Shown here: piece after piece, positions 1 to 6,979 of the stretch | How positions within the stretch are numbered: position 1 is the stretch's first letter | Layout of the letters: the number at the start of each line of letters is the position of its first letter | Source: an uncultured Methylococcaceae bacterium | Lineage (GTDB): Bacteria; Pseudomonadota; Gammaproteobacteria; Methylococcales; Methylomonadaceae | Length of the DNA: 11,839 bases | Assembly (NCBI GenBank): GCA_913009515.1 | Contig: CAJVYO010000023.1 | Span: 1 to 11,839 of the forward strand | Direction of reading: 5' to 3' | Made by a program: the position numbers and the translations under genes | Notes under the pieces: generated by a model | What the model saw: the letters and a program-made list of their open reading frames with translations, nothing else | Told to the model about the DNA's origin: nothing | The model's database searches: none

Positions 1-871
1 ATACATTGGCGGTATTGAACATGCTATTTTACATTTACTGTATTCACGTTTTTTTACCAAGTTATTGCGTGATGAAGGTTTATTAGCGTGTGATGAACCG
101 TTCAAAAATCTATTAACGCAGGGTATGGTGTTAATGGATGGCACAAAGATGTCAAAATCAAAGGGTAATACCGTTGATCCGCAACATTTAATTGCAGAAT
201 ATGGCGCGGATACCGTACGTTTATTTATTATGTTTGCGGCACCGCCTGAGCAGTCGCTAGAATGGTCAGATAGTGGCGTAGAAGGCAGTTTTCGTTTTTT
301 AAAGCGTTTGTGGCGACAGGTTTATCTGCATCTTGATGCGATTGTTGACGTTAAGCCGCTGGATACGGCGAGTTTAACTGCAAATGAAAAAACCATGCGT
401 CGTCAGTTACATCAGGCGATTGCAAAAGTAACTGATGATATTGGGCGTCGTCATCATTTTAATACCGCGATTGCGACAAATATGGAATTATTAAATCATT
501 TTGCTAAATTCGATGTAGATAGTGATAATGCGGCGGTGATTCGTCAAGAAGTCTTGGAAGCGATTACATCGATGCTATATCCGATTGTGCCGCATATTGG
601 TCAGCAGTTATGGGGAAGTTTAGGACGCACCGATGATATTAATTTTCAATGGCCTGTGGTGGATGAATCGGCGTTAGTACAAGATGAAATTCAGATGATT
701 GTGCAAGTCAATGGTAAGTTACGCGGAAAAATAATGGTTTCTTTGGAGATGTCTAAAGCGGATATTGAAGCATTAGCGTTATCAGAAGAAAATGTGGTGC
801 GTTTTTTAGAGGACAAACCGGTGAAAAAAGTAATTGTGGTGCCTAAAAAATTAGTGAGCATTGTTGTTTAA
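1..871 (+). CDS. leuS: Leucyl-tRNA synthetase, C-terminal part (5' end outside window)
   Basis: Cytoplasmic class I aminoacyl-tRNA synthetase that charges tRNA-Leu with leucine. The frame is open from the window edge (first full codon at position 2), so this is the last ~289 residues of a protein that is usually about 860 residues long. The visible part opens with YIGGIEHAILHLLYSRFF, a stretch typical of LeuS just before the second catalytic signature. The KMSKS signature follows at 146-160 (in GTKMSKSKGNTVDP) and closes the ATP-binding site. After it come the helical anticodon-binding domain and the small C-terminal domain with VQVNGKLRGKI, both as in bacterial LeuS. A TTG at 65 is an internal codon, not the start. 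The stop TAA (869-871) is one base before the lptE ATG, so the two are co-transcribed. Identification is secure. Confidence 0.97.
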   Translation, partial: YIGGIEHAILHLLYSRFFTKLLRDEGLLACDEPFKNLLTQGMVLMDGTKMSKSKGNTVDPQHLIAEYGADTVRLFIMFAAPPEQSLEWSDSGVEGSFRFLKRLWRQVYLHLDAIVDVKPLDTASLTANEKTMRRQLHQAIAKVTDDIGRRHHFNTAIATNMELLNHFAKFDVDSDNAAVIRQEVLEAITSMLYPIVPHIGQQLWGSLGRTDDINFQWPVVDESALVQDEIQMIVQVNGKLRGKIMVSLEMSKADIEALALSEENVVRFLEDKPVKKVIVVPKKLVSIVV

Positions 872-872
872 T

Positions 873-1391
873 ATGCACGATATAGCCAAGGTAAGTAGTC
901 AAAAATTAATACTAGGCATGATGCTATGTTTTTTAAGTGCTTGCGGCTATCACTTGAAAGGTTCAGTGGTTTTACCACTGGCCTTACAGAAAATTTATGT
1001 GAGTGAGCGTGCGTCAGTGCCTTTTATCGAGGCACTTAATACGGTGTATCAACATAATTCGACCGGTCAAGTGGTTAAGCGTAAAAGCGATGCGGGACTT
1101 ATTATTGAGGTGCTATATGAAAATTATAGTCGTCATACCTTGTCGTTAAATACCAGTGGTTATTCTAATGAGTATGAATTAACCTATGAAATACAGTTTA
1201 ATTTAGTTAATCAGCAAGGTAAAACCCTCGCTAGTAATCAGAAGTTTATTGTGAAAAAGACTTATTATAATGAACAGCAGAGTGATTCTTTAATTGCGAA
1301 ACAAGAAGAGGAACAGCGTTTGCGTCAGGCACTTTATATTGAAGCGGTGCATCGAATCATAGAGCGTAGTCGTGCTTTAATTAAGCCTTAA
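873..1391 (+). CDS. lptE: LPS-assembly lipoprotein LptE (RlpB)
   Basis: Outer-membrane lipoprotein that plugs and helps assemble the LptD barrel, which inserts lipopolysaccharide into the outer leaflet. The product is 172 residues. A short signal peptide has a hydrophobic core at about residues 12-22 and the lipobox LSAC, with Cys24 as the predicted lipidation site. The mature start CGYHLKG is characteristic of LptE. The rest is a low-conservation alpha/beta domain of normal length ending in helical EEEQRLRQALYIEAVHRII. I chose ATG 873 rather than upstream in-frame TTG codons (861, 864), because it gives a proper positively charged n-region and sits one base after the leuS stop (TAATATG). No strong Shine-Dalgarno is visible, consistent with translational coupling to leuS. 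It lies between leuS and holA, the usual gammaproteobacterial order. The primary sequence is divergent, but lipobox, length and context together make the call firm. Confidence 0.93.
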   Translation: MHDIAKVSSQKLILGMMLCFLSACGYHLKGSVVLPLALQKIYVSERASVPFIEALNTVYQHNSTGQVVKRKSDAGLIIEVLYENYSRHTLSLNTSGYSNEYELTYEIQFNLVNQQGKTLASNQKFIVKKTYYNEQQSDSLIAKQEEEQRLRQALYIEAVHRIIERSRALIKP

Positions 1392-1393
1392 TT

Positions 1394-2425
1394 ATGTGGA
1401 TTAAAGCAGAGCAATTAAAAGCATCCTTAAACAAAGGTTTAAAGCCTATTTATTTTTTAAGTGGGGATGAGCCTTTGCAGCTAGGTGAGGCGGCTGATTT
1501 AGTGCGTCAAGCCGCCAGAAAACAAGGTTATTTAAGTCGTGAAGTGTTAACGGTTGAAGGACAGTTCTCATGGCTTGAGTTTTCAATGGCAGCGAATTCA
1601 TTGTCTATTTTTGCAGAAAAGAAAATTATTGATTTACGTATTCCGAATGCTAAAGTGGGTGCGGAAGGTAGCAAGGCATTAGTACAATATTGTCAGGATA
1701 TCCCAGCTGATACCTTATTATTAATAACGGTCGGTAAGATAGATAAATCAGCGAAAAAATCAAAGTGGGTCACGAATTTAGAAAGCCAAGGGATTGCTTT
1801 GCAAATTTGGCCATTAGAAGGTGCTGCTTTATTAGCTTGGTTGCAACAGCGTTTGATGAATCGAGGCTTGCGAGTTGATAAACAAGGATTGGCTTTAATT
1901 GCGGCACGGGTTGAAGGTAATTTATTGGCGGCAGCTCAAGAAGTTGAGAAACTATATAGTTTATATGGCGAGTGTGAATTAAGTTTTACCCAGCTGAATG
2001 ATGTGGTGATGGATTGTTCGCGTTATGATGTGTTTAATTTGGTTGATGCCGCGTTATCAGGGCGGGTTCCCAGAGTGATGAAGATTTTAACAGGCTTAGA
2101 AGCCGAAGGAATTGCCGCCCCCATTGTTTTATGGGGGCTTGCTCGAGAAGCACGAAATTTAATTCATATAAAACGTGCTTTAGCGGCAGGCGAAAATTCC
2201 CGTACGGTGTTTATGAAATATCAAGTATGGGATAAACGCCAAAAATTAGTCGAGCATGTTTTAAAAAAATTAAGTAATCATGATTTAATGGCTATTTTAG
2301 TGATGGCTGCTAAAACAGATCGACAAATAAAAGGTTTAGAAAAAGGCAGTAGTTGGCAAAGTTTATTAGAAATGTCAGTGGCTCTAGCAGGTAAAAATAA
2401 GCTTATTCCTGCATTATTAAGGTAA
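1394..2425 (+). CDS. holA: DNA polymerase III delta subunit
   Basis: Delta is the 'wrench' of the clamp-loader complex that opens the beta sliding clamp so that it can be loaded at primed sites. The 343 residues equal the usual length of the family. The start has the typical pattern of a short helix then PIYFLSGDEPLQLGEAADLVR. Next come the AAA+-like domains I-II (about residues 1-210, with ADTLLLITVGKIDKSAKKSKW and the VEGNLLAAAQEVEKL helix) and the C-terminal collar domain (about 215-340, with VLWGLAREARNLI and TDRQIKGLE). ATG 1394 is two bases after the lptE stop; there is no good Shine-Dalgarno, so coupling is likely. The last 9 bases overlap the end of the convergent kinase gene. In many gammaproteobacteria nadD follows holA, but here the operon ends. 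The stop codon lies inside the second copy of a 15-base direct repeat (2389-2403 and 2420-2434). Confidence 0.96.
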   Translation: MWIKAEQLKASLNKGLKPIYFLSGDEPLQLGEAADLVRQAARKQGYLSREVLTVEGQFSWLEFSMAANSLSIFAEKKIIDLRIPNAKVGAEGSKALVQYCQDIPADTLLLITVGKIDKSAKKSKWVTNLESQGIALQIWPLEGAALLAWLQQRLMNRGLRVDKQGLALIAARVEGNLLAAAQEVEKLYSLYGECELSFTQLNDVVMDCSRYDVFNLVDAALSGRVPRVMKILTGLEAEGIAAPIVLWGLAREARNLIHIKRALAAGENSRTVFMKYQVWDKRQKLVEHVLKKLSNHDLMAILVMAAKTDRQIKGLEKGSSWQSLLEMSVALAGKNKLIPALLR

Positions 2426-2434
2426 AAATAAGCT
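2389..2434. repeat. 15-base direct repeat at the holA/kinase convergent junction
   Basis: AGGTAAAAATAAGCT occurs at 2389-2403 and again, identically, at 2420-2434, 31 bases apart. The first copy lies in the holA coding region. The second contains the holA stop and the last codons of the minus-strand kinase gene. Because 31 is not a multiple of three, the second copy is read in another holA frame, and that frame supplies the TAA. The first copy also includes part of a perfect 12-base palindrome AATAAGCTTATT (2396-2407). The repeat is seen directly; any role in joining the two genes is inference. Confidence 0.7.
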
Positions 2435-3097
2435 GAATTTAGCACCACCTAAACGACTTTCATTACTAGTTTGAATATAGCCGAACCTATCTTCCGTAAA
2501 ATGTAATTTAGCGATAGCCGCGACGAAATATAAACCTAAACCGGTATTGCCAGAATAAAAATTAAGGTCAGTTTGTTTATTATTGACTAATAAATCTTCG
2601 GTAAAGCCTCTGCCATCGTCTTCAATGCTGAAATAACGATAATTATCAATTATCCCGGTGGATAAAATAATTTTTGAGTTAGCATAGCGTTGAGCATTAT
2701 TGAGGATGGTGCTTAAAGCACTGGTGATTAAATCAAAATCACAAAAACAGAGATCATCATCGTGTTGCTCATATTCGGTGTCTATGGAAATGTTGTTCAA
2801 TTTTAATAGATTAGATTGATTGGCGGTAATATCGGCAAACATATCTTCAACCGCATATTCATCGATCGCTACATTAAATTGCTCAATTTCCATTTTATAC
2901 AGTGATAATAGCTGAATTAAACTATTATTCATGCGATTAGATTCAATTTCTAATTGTGAAAATTCAGGGGTGGCATTATTACTTTTAAGGGAAATATCAG
3001 TAATAAGTCCACGAATACTCGCTAATGAATTTTTCATATCATGAATTGATGATGCCAAGATAGTTGCAAAATCAATTCTATTAGTTGATTGGGACAT
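2417..3097 (-). CDS. Small cytoplasmic sensor-less histidine kinase
   Basis: Probable two-component histidine kinase, 226 residues if it starts at ATG 3097-3095. The phospho-acceptor helix is almost at the N-terminus: SSIHDMKNSLASIRG with His19 in an H-D-x-K-N H-box. The dimerisation hairpin runs to about residue 75. An HATPase_c domain follows, with N-box LNNAQRYA (Asn133/134), G1 box DDGRGF (about 160-165) and G2 box GNTGLGLY (about 183-190); it ends in GGAKFSLFLP. No transmembrane segment, PAS, GAF or other input domain is present, so the signal must come from a partner. The frame is open further upstream, but those codons lie inside the preceding gene. This start follows the response-regulator stop by one base (TAATATG) and has AAGGCG a few bases upstream. 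The gene pair implies phosphotransfer to the adjacent receiver. The kinase domains are clear; the cellular role is unknown. Confidence 0.86.
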   Translation of the reverse strand: MSQSTNRIDFATILASSIHDMKNSLASIRGLITDISLKSNNATPEFSQLEIESNRMNNSLIQLLSLYKMEIEQFNVAIDEYAVEDMFADITANQSNLLKLNNISIDTEYEQHDDDLCFCDFDLITSALSTILNNAQRYANSKIILSTGIIDNYRYFSIEDDGRGFTEDLLVNNKQTDLNFYSGNTGLGLYFVAAIAKLHFTEDRFGYIQTSNESRLGGAKFSLFLP

Positions 3098-3098
3098 A

Positions 3099-4730
3099 TT
3101 ATTCGCCTTGTTTAAGCTGGTGCATAAGTTTTGCATATTCCATTTGAATGCGATTGAGTTTATTTTGAGCGACATTACCGGCTCGTGCTTTTTCAATATA
3201 AAATTTCACATTTTTCATATTATGTGTTGTCGGTTTTGATATTTTTATTTGATGTAATAAAATTTTAATAATATTCAAAATAATGGTTTTATTATCAGGT
3301 GTTTTCTTAAAGGCTTCAATAAGAATGGCGATTGCGTCATTAATCTTACCTTTCTTAAATAGACTGATGGCTTCATTATTTGTCTCAACCATTTGTTTGC
3401 GGGCTATATCAATTTTATTATCGGTTAAATCTTCATGGCCAAGGCTTCTATTCATATTGTTGAGATCAGTAATAAATTCATTATCATCAATATGATTACT
3501 AATTAAATCATCGAGAATATCGTTTGCCAATTCATCACGATGATTAATATGACAGACTTTTGCCATCGATAATTTTGATTCTTTTTCTAAGGTGTTTTGG
3601 TGTTGTTTTAAGTCGAGCGCCTTAATGAAGGCATGTTCTGATAATTCAATATCATCTGAATTATAAAATATTTCTGATTCAGTAATATGCGACAGTAATT
3701 CCACGCTAGGATCGTTGGGAAATTCTTTAATTAAGGTTTTTAAAACTTCGATGGCTTCGATAGTTTTATTGAGTGAATCTAAGGTCTGTGCCAGATTAGA
3801 AAAGTCGGTAGGTTTTCTAAAAATAGAATATTTCCCCAAGGATAGCACTGATTGTTCAGCCGCTTCAGCTGCATACCAATCGCCGGTTTTTTTGGCAATA
3901 TAAGCCAGGTTGCGTTGACGTTTTAAAATGTTAGGTGAAAGTTTAACCGCATCATGCAAAGTATGTTGTGCATTGCTGTGTTCATCAATTGCTTCATATG
4001 AAAGTGCTAATAAATCATAAGACTGCATTTTCATCGGATATTTATGAATAATATCTAAGAATAATTTAATGGCTTCGTGGTGTTTTTCTTGGTGTTGAAA
4101 AGTCACAGCAAGGCCAATCATTGCCCAAGAAAGTTCGCGTTTCTTCAAAATAGTACGATAAATATTTTGAGCCATCTCATAATCCAGCATATATAACGCA
4201 AGCTCGGCACGTTTACGTAACAAAGCAGAGTGCATTTTATTAGATTTTTTGCGTCGCAGGTATAGGTCACAAAATTCAATCGCTAACGGATAATTATCTT
4301 CAAAAATAGCTTCGTCAATACGCTTGAAAAATTCTTTATGTTCAAAGGCACGCTGAATACGTGTCAGTAAAAGCTGAGCGGTAAACGGTTTGCTTAAATA
4401 ATCATCGGGATTATTTTCAACTAAGCCCAGCACCATGGACTGTATATTTTCAGCGGTTACGATGATAAACGCGGTATGAGGGCGTAGTAATTTACGCTCT
4501 CTACTTTCTTCAAGTACTTGTAGGCCATTTTTGCCTCTGCCTAAATTATAATCGCATAAAATAATATCAAACTGCTCTCCCTCCATGGCATGAATAGCAG
4601 CCATACCGGTCGTTACTTCTGTAATATTAGTTAAATGAATAGAAAATAACATGGTTTTAATCGCGGCACTCATTGATGGGAAATCTTCAATAAGCAGCAC
4701 TTTTTGTAATTTTAGGTCTTTTATCGGCAT
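3099..4730 (-). CDS. Response regulator: receiver domain fused to TPR repeats
   Basis: A 543-residue cytoplasmic response regulator without a DNA-binding domain. Residues about 9-128 form a receiver domain with all the key residues: acidic pair Glu15/Asp16, phospho-acceptor Asp60 (LCDYNLG), Thr92 (IIVTAEN) and Lys114 followed by Pro (YLSKPF). The remainder is helical and reads as tetratricopeptide-like repeats (for example LAIEFCDLYL, WAMIGLAVTFQHQEKHHEAIKLF, YDLLALSYEAIDEHSNAQ, FSNLAQTLDSLNKTIEAIEVLK), followed by a more divergent lysine-rich tail. TPRs bind proteins, so the output is probably protein-protein interaction. The receiver-TPR layout recalls Vibrio cholerae VieB, which inhibits a partner kinase, but orthology is not shown here. 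It is the first gene of an operon with the downstream sensor-less kinase (1-base gap) and is divergent from htpG. ATG 4730 has no convincing Shine-Dalgarno. Confidence 0.88.
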   Translation of the reverse strand: MPIKDLKLQKVLLIEDFPSMSAAIKTMLFSIHLTNITEVTTGMAAIHAMEGEQFDIILCDYNLGRGKNGLQVLEESRERKLLRPHTAFIIVTAENIQSMVLGLVENNPDDYLSKPFTAQLLLTRIQRAFEHKEFFKRIDEAIFEDNYPLAIEFCDLYLRRKKSNKMHSALLRKRAELALYMLDYEMAQNIYRTILKKRELSWAMIGLAVTFQHQEKHHEAIKLFLDIIHKYPMKMQSYDLLALSYEAIDEHSNAQHTLHDAVKLSPNILKRQRNLAYIAKKTGDWYAAEAAEQSVLSLGKYSIFRKPTDFSNLAQTLDSLNKTIEAIEVLKTLIKEFPNDPSVELLSHITESEIFYNSDDIELSEHAFIKALDLKQHQNTLEKESKLSMAKVCHINHRDELANDILDDLISNHIDDNEFITDLNNMNRSLGHEDLTDNKIDIARKQMVETNNEAISLFKKGKINDAIAILIEAFKKTPDNKTIILNIIKILLHQIKISKPTTHNMKNVKFYIEKARAGNVAQNKLNRIQMEYAKLMHQLKQGE

Positions 4731-4864
4731 TTTATTTTGTCAGCAGCTGAGAAATAGAGAGATATAAAGATTTATTTGAATATTCTATATTTTTTCCTTG
4801 AAAAAACAATGTTAGACCTTATATCGATAAAGATAACTAAATTTTTTAAAAAAATAGAGACACT
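4731..4864. other. Divergent intergenic region between the response-regulator operon and htpG
   Basis: A very AT-rich 134-base gap between two divergent genes, so it must carry promoters in both directions. On the plus strand a heat-shock-type promoter for htpG is recognisable (separate entry). On the minus strand only loose sigma70-like hexamers can be picked out of the A/T background, so I do not place a promoter for the response-regulator operon. A short palindrome TCAGCAGCTGA (4740-4750) lies just upstream of the response-regulator start and could be an operator, but it is too short to call. Confidence 0.5.
4797..4824 (+). promoter_or_regulatory. Sigma32-like heat-shock promoter of htpG
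   Basis: CTTGAAA at 4797-4803, 13 bases, then CCTTATAT at 4817-4824. Compared with the sigma32 (RpoH) consensus CTTGAAA-(about 11-16)-CCCCATnT, the -35 is perfect. The -10 differs only at two C-to-T positions. Transcription would start near 4831, leaving a leader of roughly 34 bases before the htpG ATG. A sigma70 reading of the same region (TTGAAA, 16 bases, TATATC) is also possible, so dual use cannot be excluded. htpG is a classic RpoH target, which supports the call. Confidence 0.65.
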
Positions 4865-6796
4865 ATGACAGTTGATGCTAAAAAAGAAACCCTTGGGTTT
4901 CAAACCGAAGTAAAACATTTATTAAACTTAATGATTCATTCTTTGTATAGTAACAAAGAAATTTTTCTACGTGAGTTGGTATCTAATGCCTCTGATGCAG
5001 CGGATAAATTACGTTTTGAAGCACTATCAAATGATGGGCTTTATGATGGAAATAGTGAATTAAATATTCGGGTTGCATTTGATAAAGAGCTTAAAACCAT
5101 TACGGTGAGTGATAATGGTATTGGGATGACCCGCGATGAAGTACAAGAGCATATTGGAACGATTGCAAAATCAGGAACGAAAAGCTTTTTTGAATCATTA
5201 ACCGGTGATCAAGCAAAAGATAGTGAATTAATTGGTCAATTTGGTGTGGGCTTTTACTCAGCATTTATTGTTGCAGATAAAGTGACCTTAACCACGCGTA
5301 AAGCAGGTTCTACTGATGCGGTAACATGGGAATCAGCGGGTGAAGGTGAGTATACGCTAGAAACTGTTGAAAAAGCAGAGCGTGGTACCGATATTGTTTT
5401 ACATCTTAAAGACGATGAAACAGAATTTTTAGATGATTTTCGTTTGCGTTCAATTATTAAAAAATTCTCTGATCATATTTCTTTGCCGATTATTATGGAT
5501 AAAGAAATTCCTGCAGAAAAAGACGAAGATGATAATGAAACTGCCCCTGCACGTATTGAAGATGAAACGGTTAATAGTGCATCTGCATTATGGGCAAAAT
5601 CAAAAGATGAATTAGATGATGCGGCTTATAATGAATTTTATAAGCATGTTGGCCATGATTTTCAAGATCCATTAGCTCATGTGCATTCTAAAGTAGAAGG
5701 TACTAACGAATATACCATGTTGTTGTATGTTCCGGCTCGTGCACCTTTTGATATGTGGGATAGAGAGGTAAAGCACGGTGTTAAATTGTATGTGCGTAAA
5801 GTCTTTATTATGGATGATGCGGAACAATTAATGCCACGTTATTTGCGTTTTGTACGCGGTGTGATTGATACCGATTCATTGCCTTTGAATGTGTCACGTG
5901 AATTGCTGCAACAAAGTAAAAAAATCAGTGCGATTAAAGCCGGTGCAGTGAAAAAAGTACTCGGTTTATTAGAAAATATCGCTAAAAATGACGCAGAAAA
6001 ATATGCTACGTTCTGGAAAGAATTTGGTAACGTCATGAAAGAAGGGCCGATAGAAGATACTAAAAATAAAGAACGTGTGGCTAAATTATTACGTTTTGCC
6101 TCAACTGAAAATGATACTGAAGCACAAGATATTTCATTTGAAGCGTATATTGAACGTATGCAAGAAGGGCAGGATAAGATTTACTATGTCACTGCAGATA
6201 CCTTTGCCGCAGCAAAAAATAGCCCGCATTTAGAAATATTCCGTAAAAAAGGCATTGAAGTTTTATTATTATCAGACCGTGTTGATGAATGGCTGGTTTC
6301 TCATTTAAATGATTTTGATGGTAAAGTTTTACAATCTGTTGCGAAAGGTCAATTAGATTTAGATAAATTTGATACCGAAGAAGATAAAAAAGAACAAGAA
6401 GAAGCGTCTAAAGATTTTGAGTCAGTGATTACGCAAATCAAAGAGGTTTTAGGTGATAAAGTCGGCGATGTGCGTGTAAGTCATCGCTTAACCTCTTCAC
6501 CGACGTGTTTAGTCTCTGAGCAAGATGCAATGAGCTTAAATATGGAACGCATCATGAAAGAAGCGGGTCAGGATATGAGTATGATGGGCATGGGCGGTGG
6601 CAATAAGCCAGTGTTTGAAATTAATCCTGAGCATATTTTAATTACGCGTTTAAAAGAAGAGCAAGATGATTCGCGCTTCAAGGATTTAACCGGCATTTTA
6701 TTTGATCAAGCGGTTTTAAGTGAAGGTGGTTCGTTAGACAATCCAGCTGAATTTGTAACCAACTTAAATGGTTTATTACAAGGCTTATTAAAGTAA
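4865..6796 (+). CDS. htpG: Molecular chaperone HtpG (bacterial Hsp90)
   Basis: ATP-dependent cytosolic chaperone of the Hsp90 family that remodels and protects client proteins, often with DnaK. It is 643 residues, slightly longer than the 624 of E. coli HtpG. The N-terminal GHKL ATPase domain shows RELVSNASDA (catalytic Glu37, Asn41), DNGIGM (83-88), GTIAKSGTKSF and the lid/glycine motif GQFGVGFYSAF (about 124-134). An acidic linker (about 217-240, with EKDEDDNET) leads into the middle domain, which carries the conserved NVSRELLQQ arginine near residue 345. The C-terminal dimerisation domain contains a Met/Gly-rich loop (MSMMGMGGGNKP) before FEINPEHILI. ATG 4865 has only a weak Shine-Dalgarno (TAGAGA, 4855-4860). 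It is a single-gene unit with a sigma32-like promoter upstream and an intrinsic terminator downstream. Confidence 0.98.
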   Translation: MTVDAKKETLGFQTEVKHLLNLMIHSLYSNKEIFLRELVSNASDAADKLRFEALSNDGLYDGNSELNIRVAFDKELKTITVSDNGIGMTRDEVQEHIGTIAKSGTKSFFESLTGDQAKDSELIGQFGVGFYSAFIVADKVTLTTRKAGSTDAVTWESAGEGEYTLETVEKAERGTDIVLHLKDDETEFLDDFRLRSIIKKFSDHISLPIIMDKEIPAEKDEDDNETAPARIEDETVNSASALWAKSKDELDDAAYNEFYKHVGHDFQDPLAHVHSKVEGTNEYTMLLYVPARAPFDMWDREVKHGVKLYVRKVFIMDDAEQLMPRYLRFVRGVIDTDSLPLNVSRELLQQSKKISAIKAGAVKKVLGLLENIAKNDAEKYATFWKEFGNVMKEGPIEDTKNKERVAKLLRFASTENDTEAQDISFEAYIERMQEGQDKIYYVTADTFAAAKNSPHLEIFRKKGIEVLLLSDRVDEWLVSHLNDFDGKVLQSVAKGQLDLDKFDTEEDKKEQEEASKDFESVITQIKEVLGDKVGDVRVSHRLTSSPTCLVSEQDAMSLNMERIMKEAGQDMSMMGMGGGNKPVFEINPEHILITRLKEEQDDSRFKDLTGILFDQAVLSEGGSLDNPAEFVTNLNGLLQGLLK

Positions 6797-6812
6797 GTTA
6801 TCGTTTTAAGTA

Positions 6813-6830
6813 ACTACACATCAGTGTAGT
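6813..6830. other. Short perfect hairpin downstream of htpG
   Basis: ACTACAC (6813-6819), loop ATCA, GTGTAGT (6824-6830): a perfect 7-base stem with a tetraloop, 16 bases after the htpG stop and just before the terminator hairpin. It lacks its own U-run, so it is not a terminator by itself. It may protect the mRNA 3' end or be a small operator; the role is unknown. Confidence 0.5.
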
Positions 6831-6838
6831 GATTCATG

Positions 6839-6865
6839 AAAAGGTCACATTAAGTGGCCTTTTTT
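6839..6865 (+). terminator. Rho-independent terminator of htpG
   Basis: AAAAGGTCAC (6839-6848), 5-base loop, GTGGCCTTTT (6854-6863), with the T-run continuing to 6865. The GC-rich core stem (GGTCAC/GTGGCC, one G-U pair) directly followed by six Ts is a canonical intrinsic terminator. It lies 43 bases after the htpG stop. The A-run on the 5' side could also let it act on the opposite strand, but no minus-strand gene ends here. Confidence 0.88.
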
Positions 6866-6910
6866 ATGCGTAGCGATTTTAGTATTGAGTCGCTGCATTT
6901 TAAGTTAGGT

Positions 6911-6916
6911 TATAAT
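6911..6916 (+). promoter_or_regulatory. Candidate -10 element for the chemoreceptor gene
   Basis: A perfect TATAAT lies 64 bases upstream of the chemoreceptor ATG and after the htpG terminator, where a promoter is needed. The -35 is poor: TTGAGT at 6885-6890 would give an over-long 20-base spacer. I find no sigma28 (FliA) motif at proper spacing, although many chemotaxis genes use one. Confidence 0.4.
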
Positions 6917-6979
6917 GATAAATAGCAACTATTACCCCCATTTAATGATAACCAAGAGCTTTAAGGATTTTTTTTAAAT

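Noticed and set aside
964..980. Hairpin CAGTGGT-TTT-ACCACTG early in lptE
   Set aside because: Stem of 7 with a 3-base loop inside coding DNA, no T-run and no evident link to regulation; probably chance.
3098..3196. N-terminal extension of the kinase reading frame upstream of ATG 3097
   Set aside because: These codons lie inside the C-terminal coding part of the response-regulator gene. The extra residues show no domain, and the start one base after the regulator stop, with AAGGCG before it, is much better.
3283..3903. Plus-strand open frames opposite the response-regulator gene
   Set aside because: Antisense shadows of a clear TPR-coding frame; no ribosome binding site and no recognisable protein.
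5433..6036. Short open frames within htpG on both strands
   Set aside because: Overlap an unambiguous, fully conserved htpG frame.
6901..6921. Possible sigma28 (FliA) promoter for the chemoreceptor (TAAGTT ... GATAA)
   Set aside because: Spacing between the two halves is far too short for the consensus and the GCC of the -10 element is absent.
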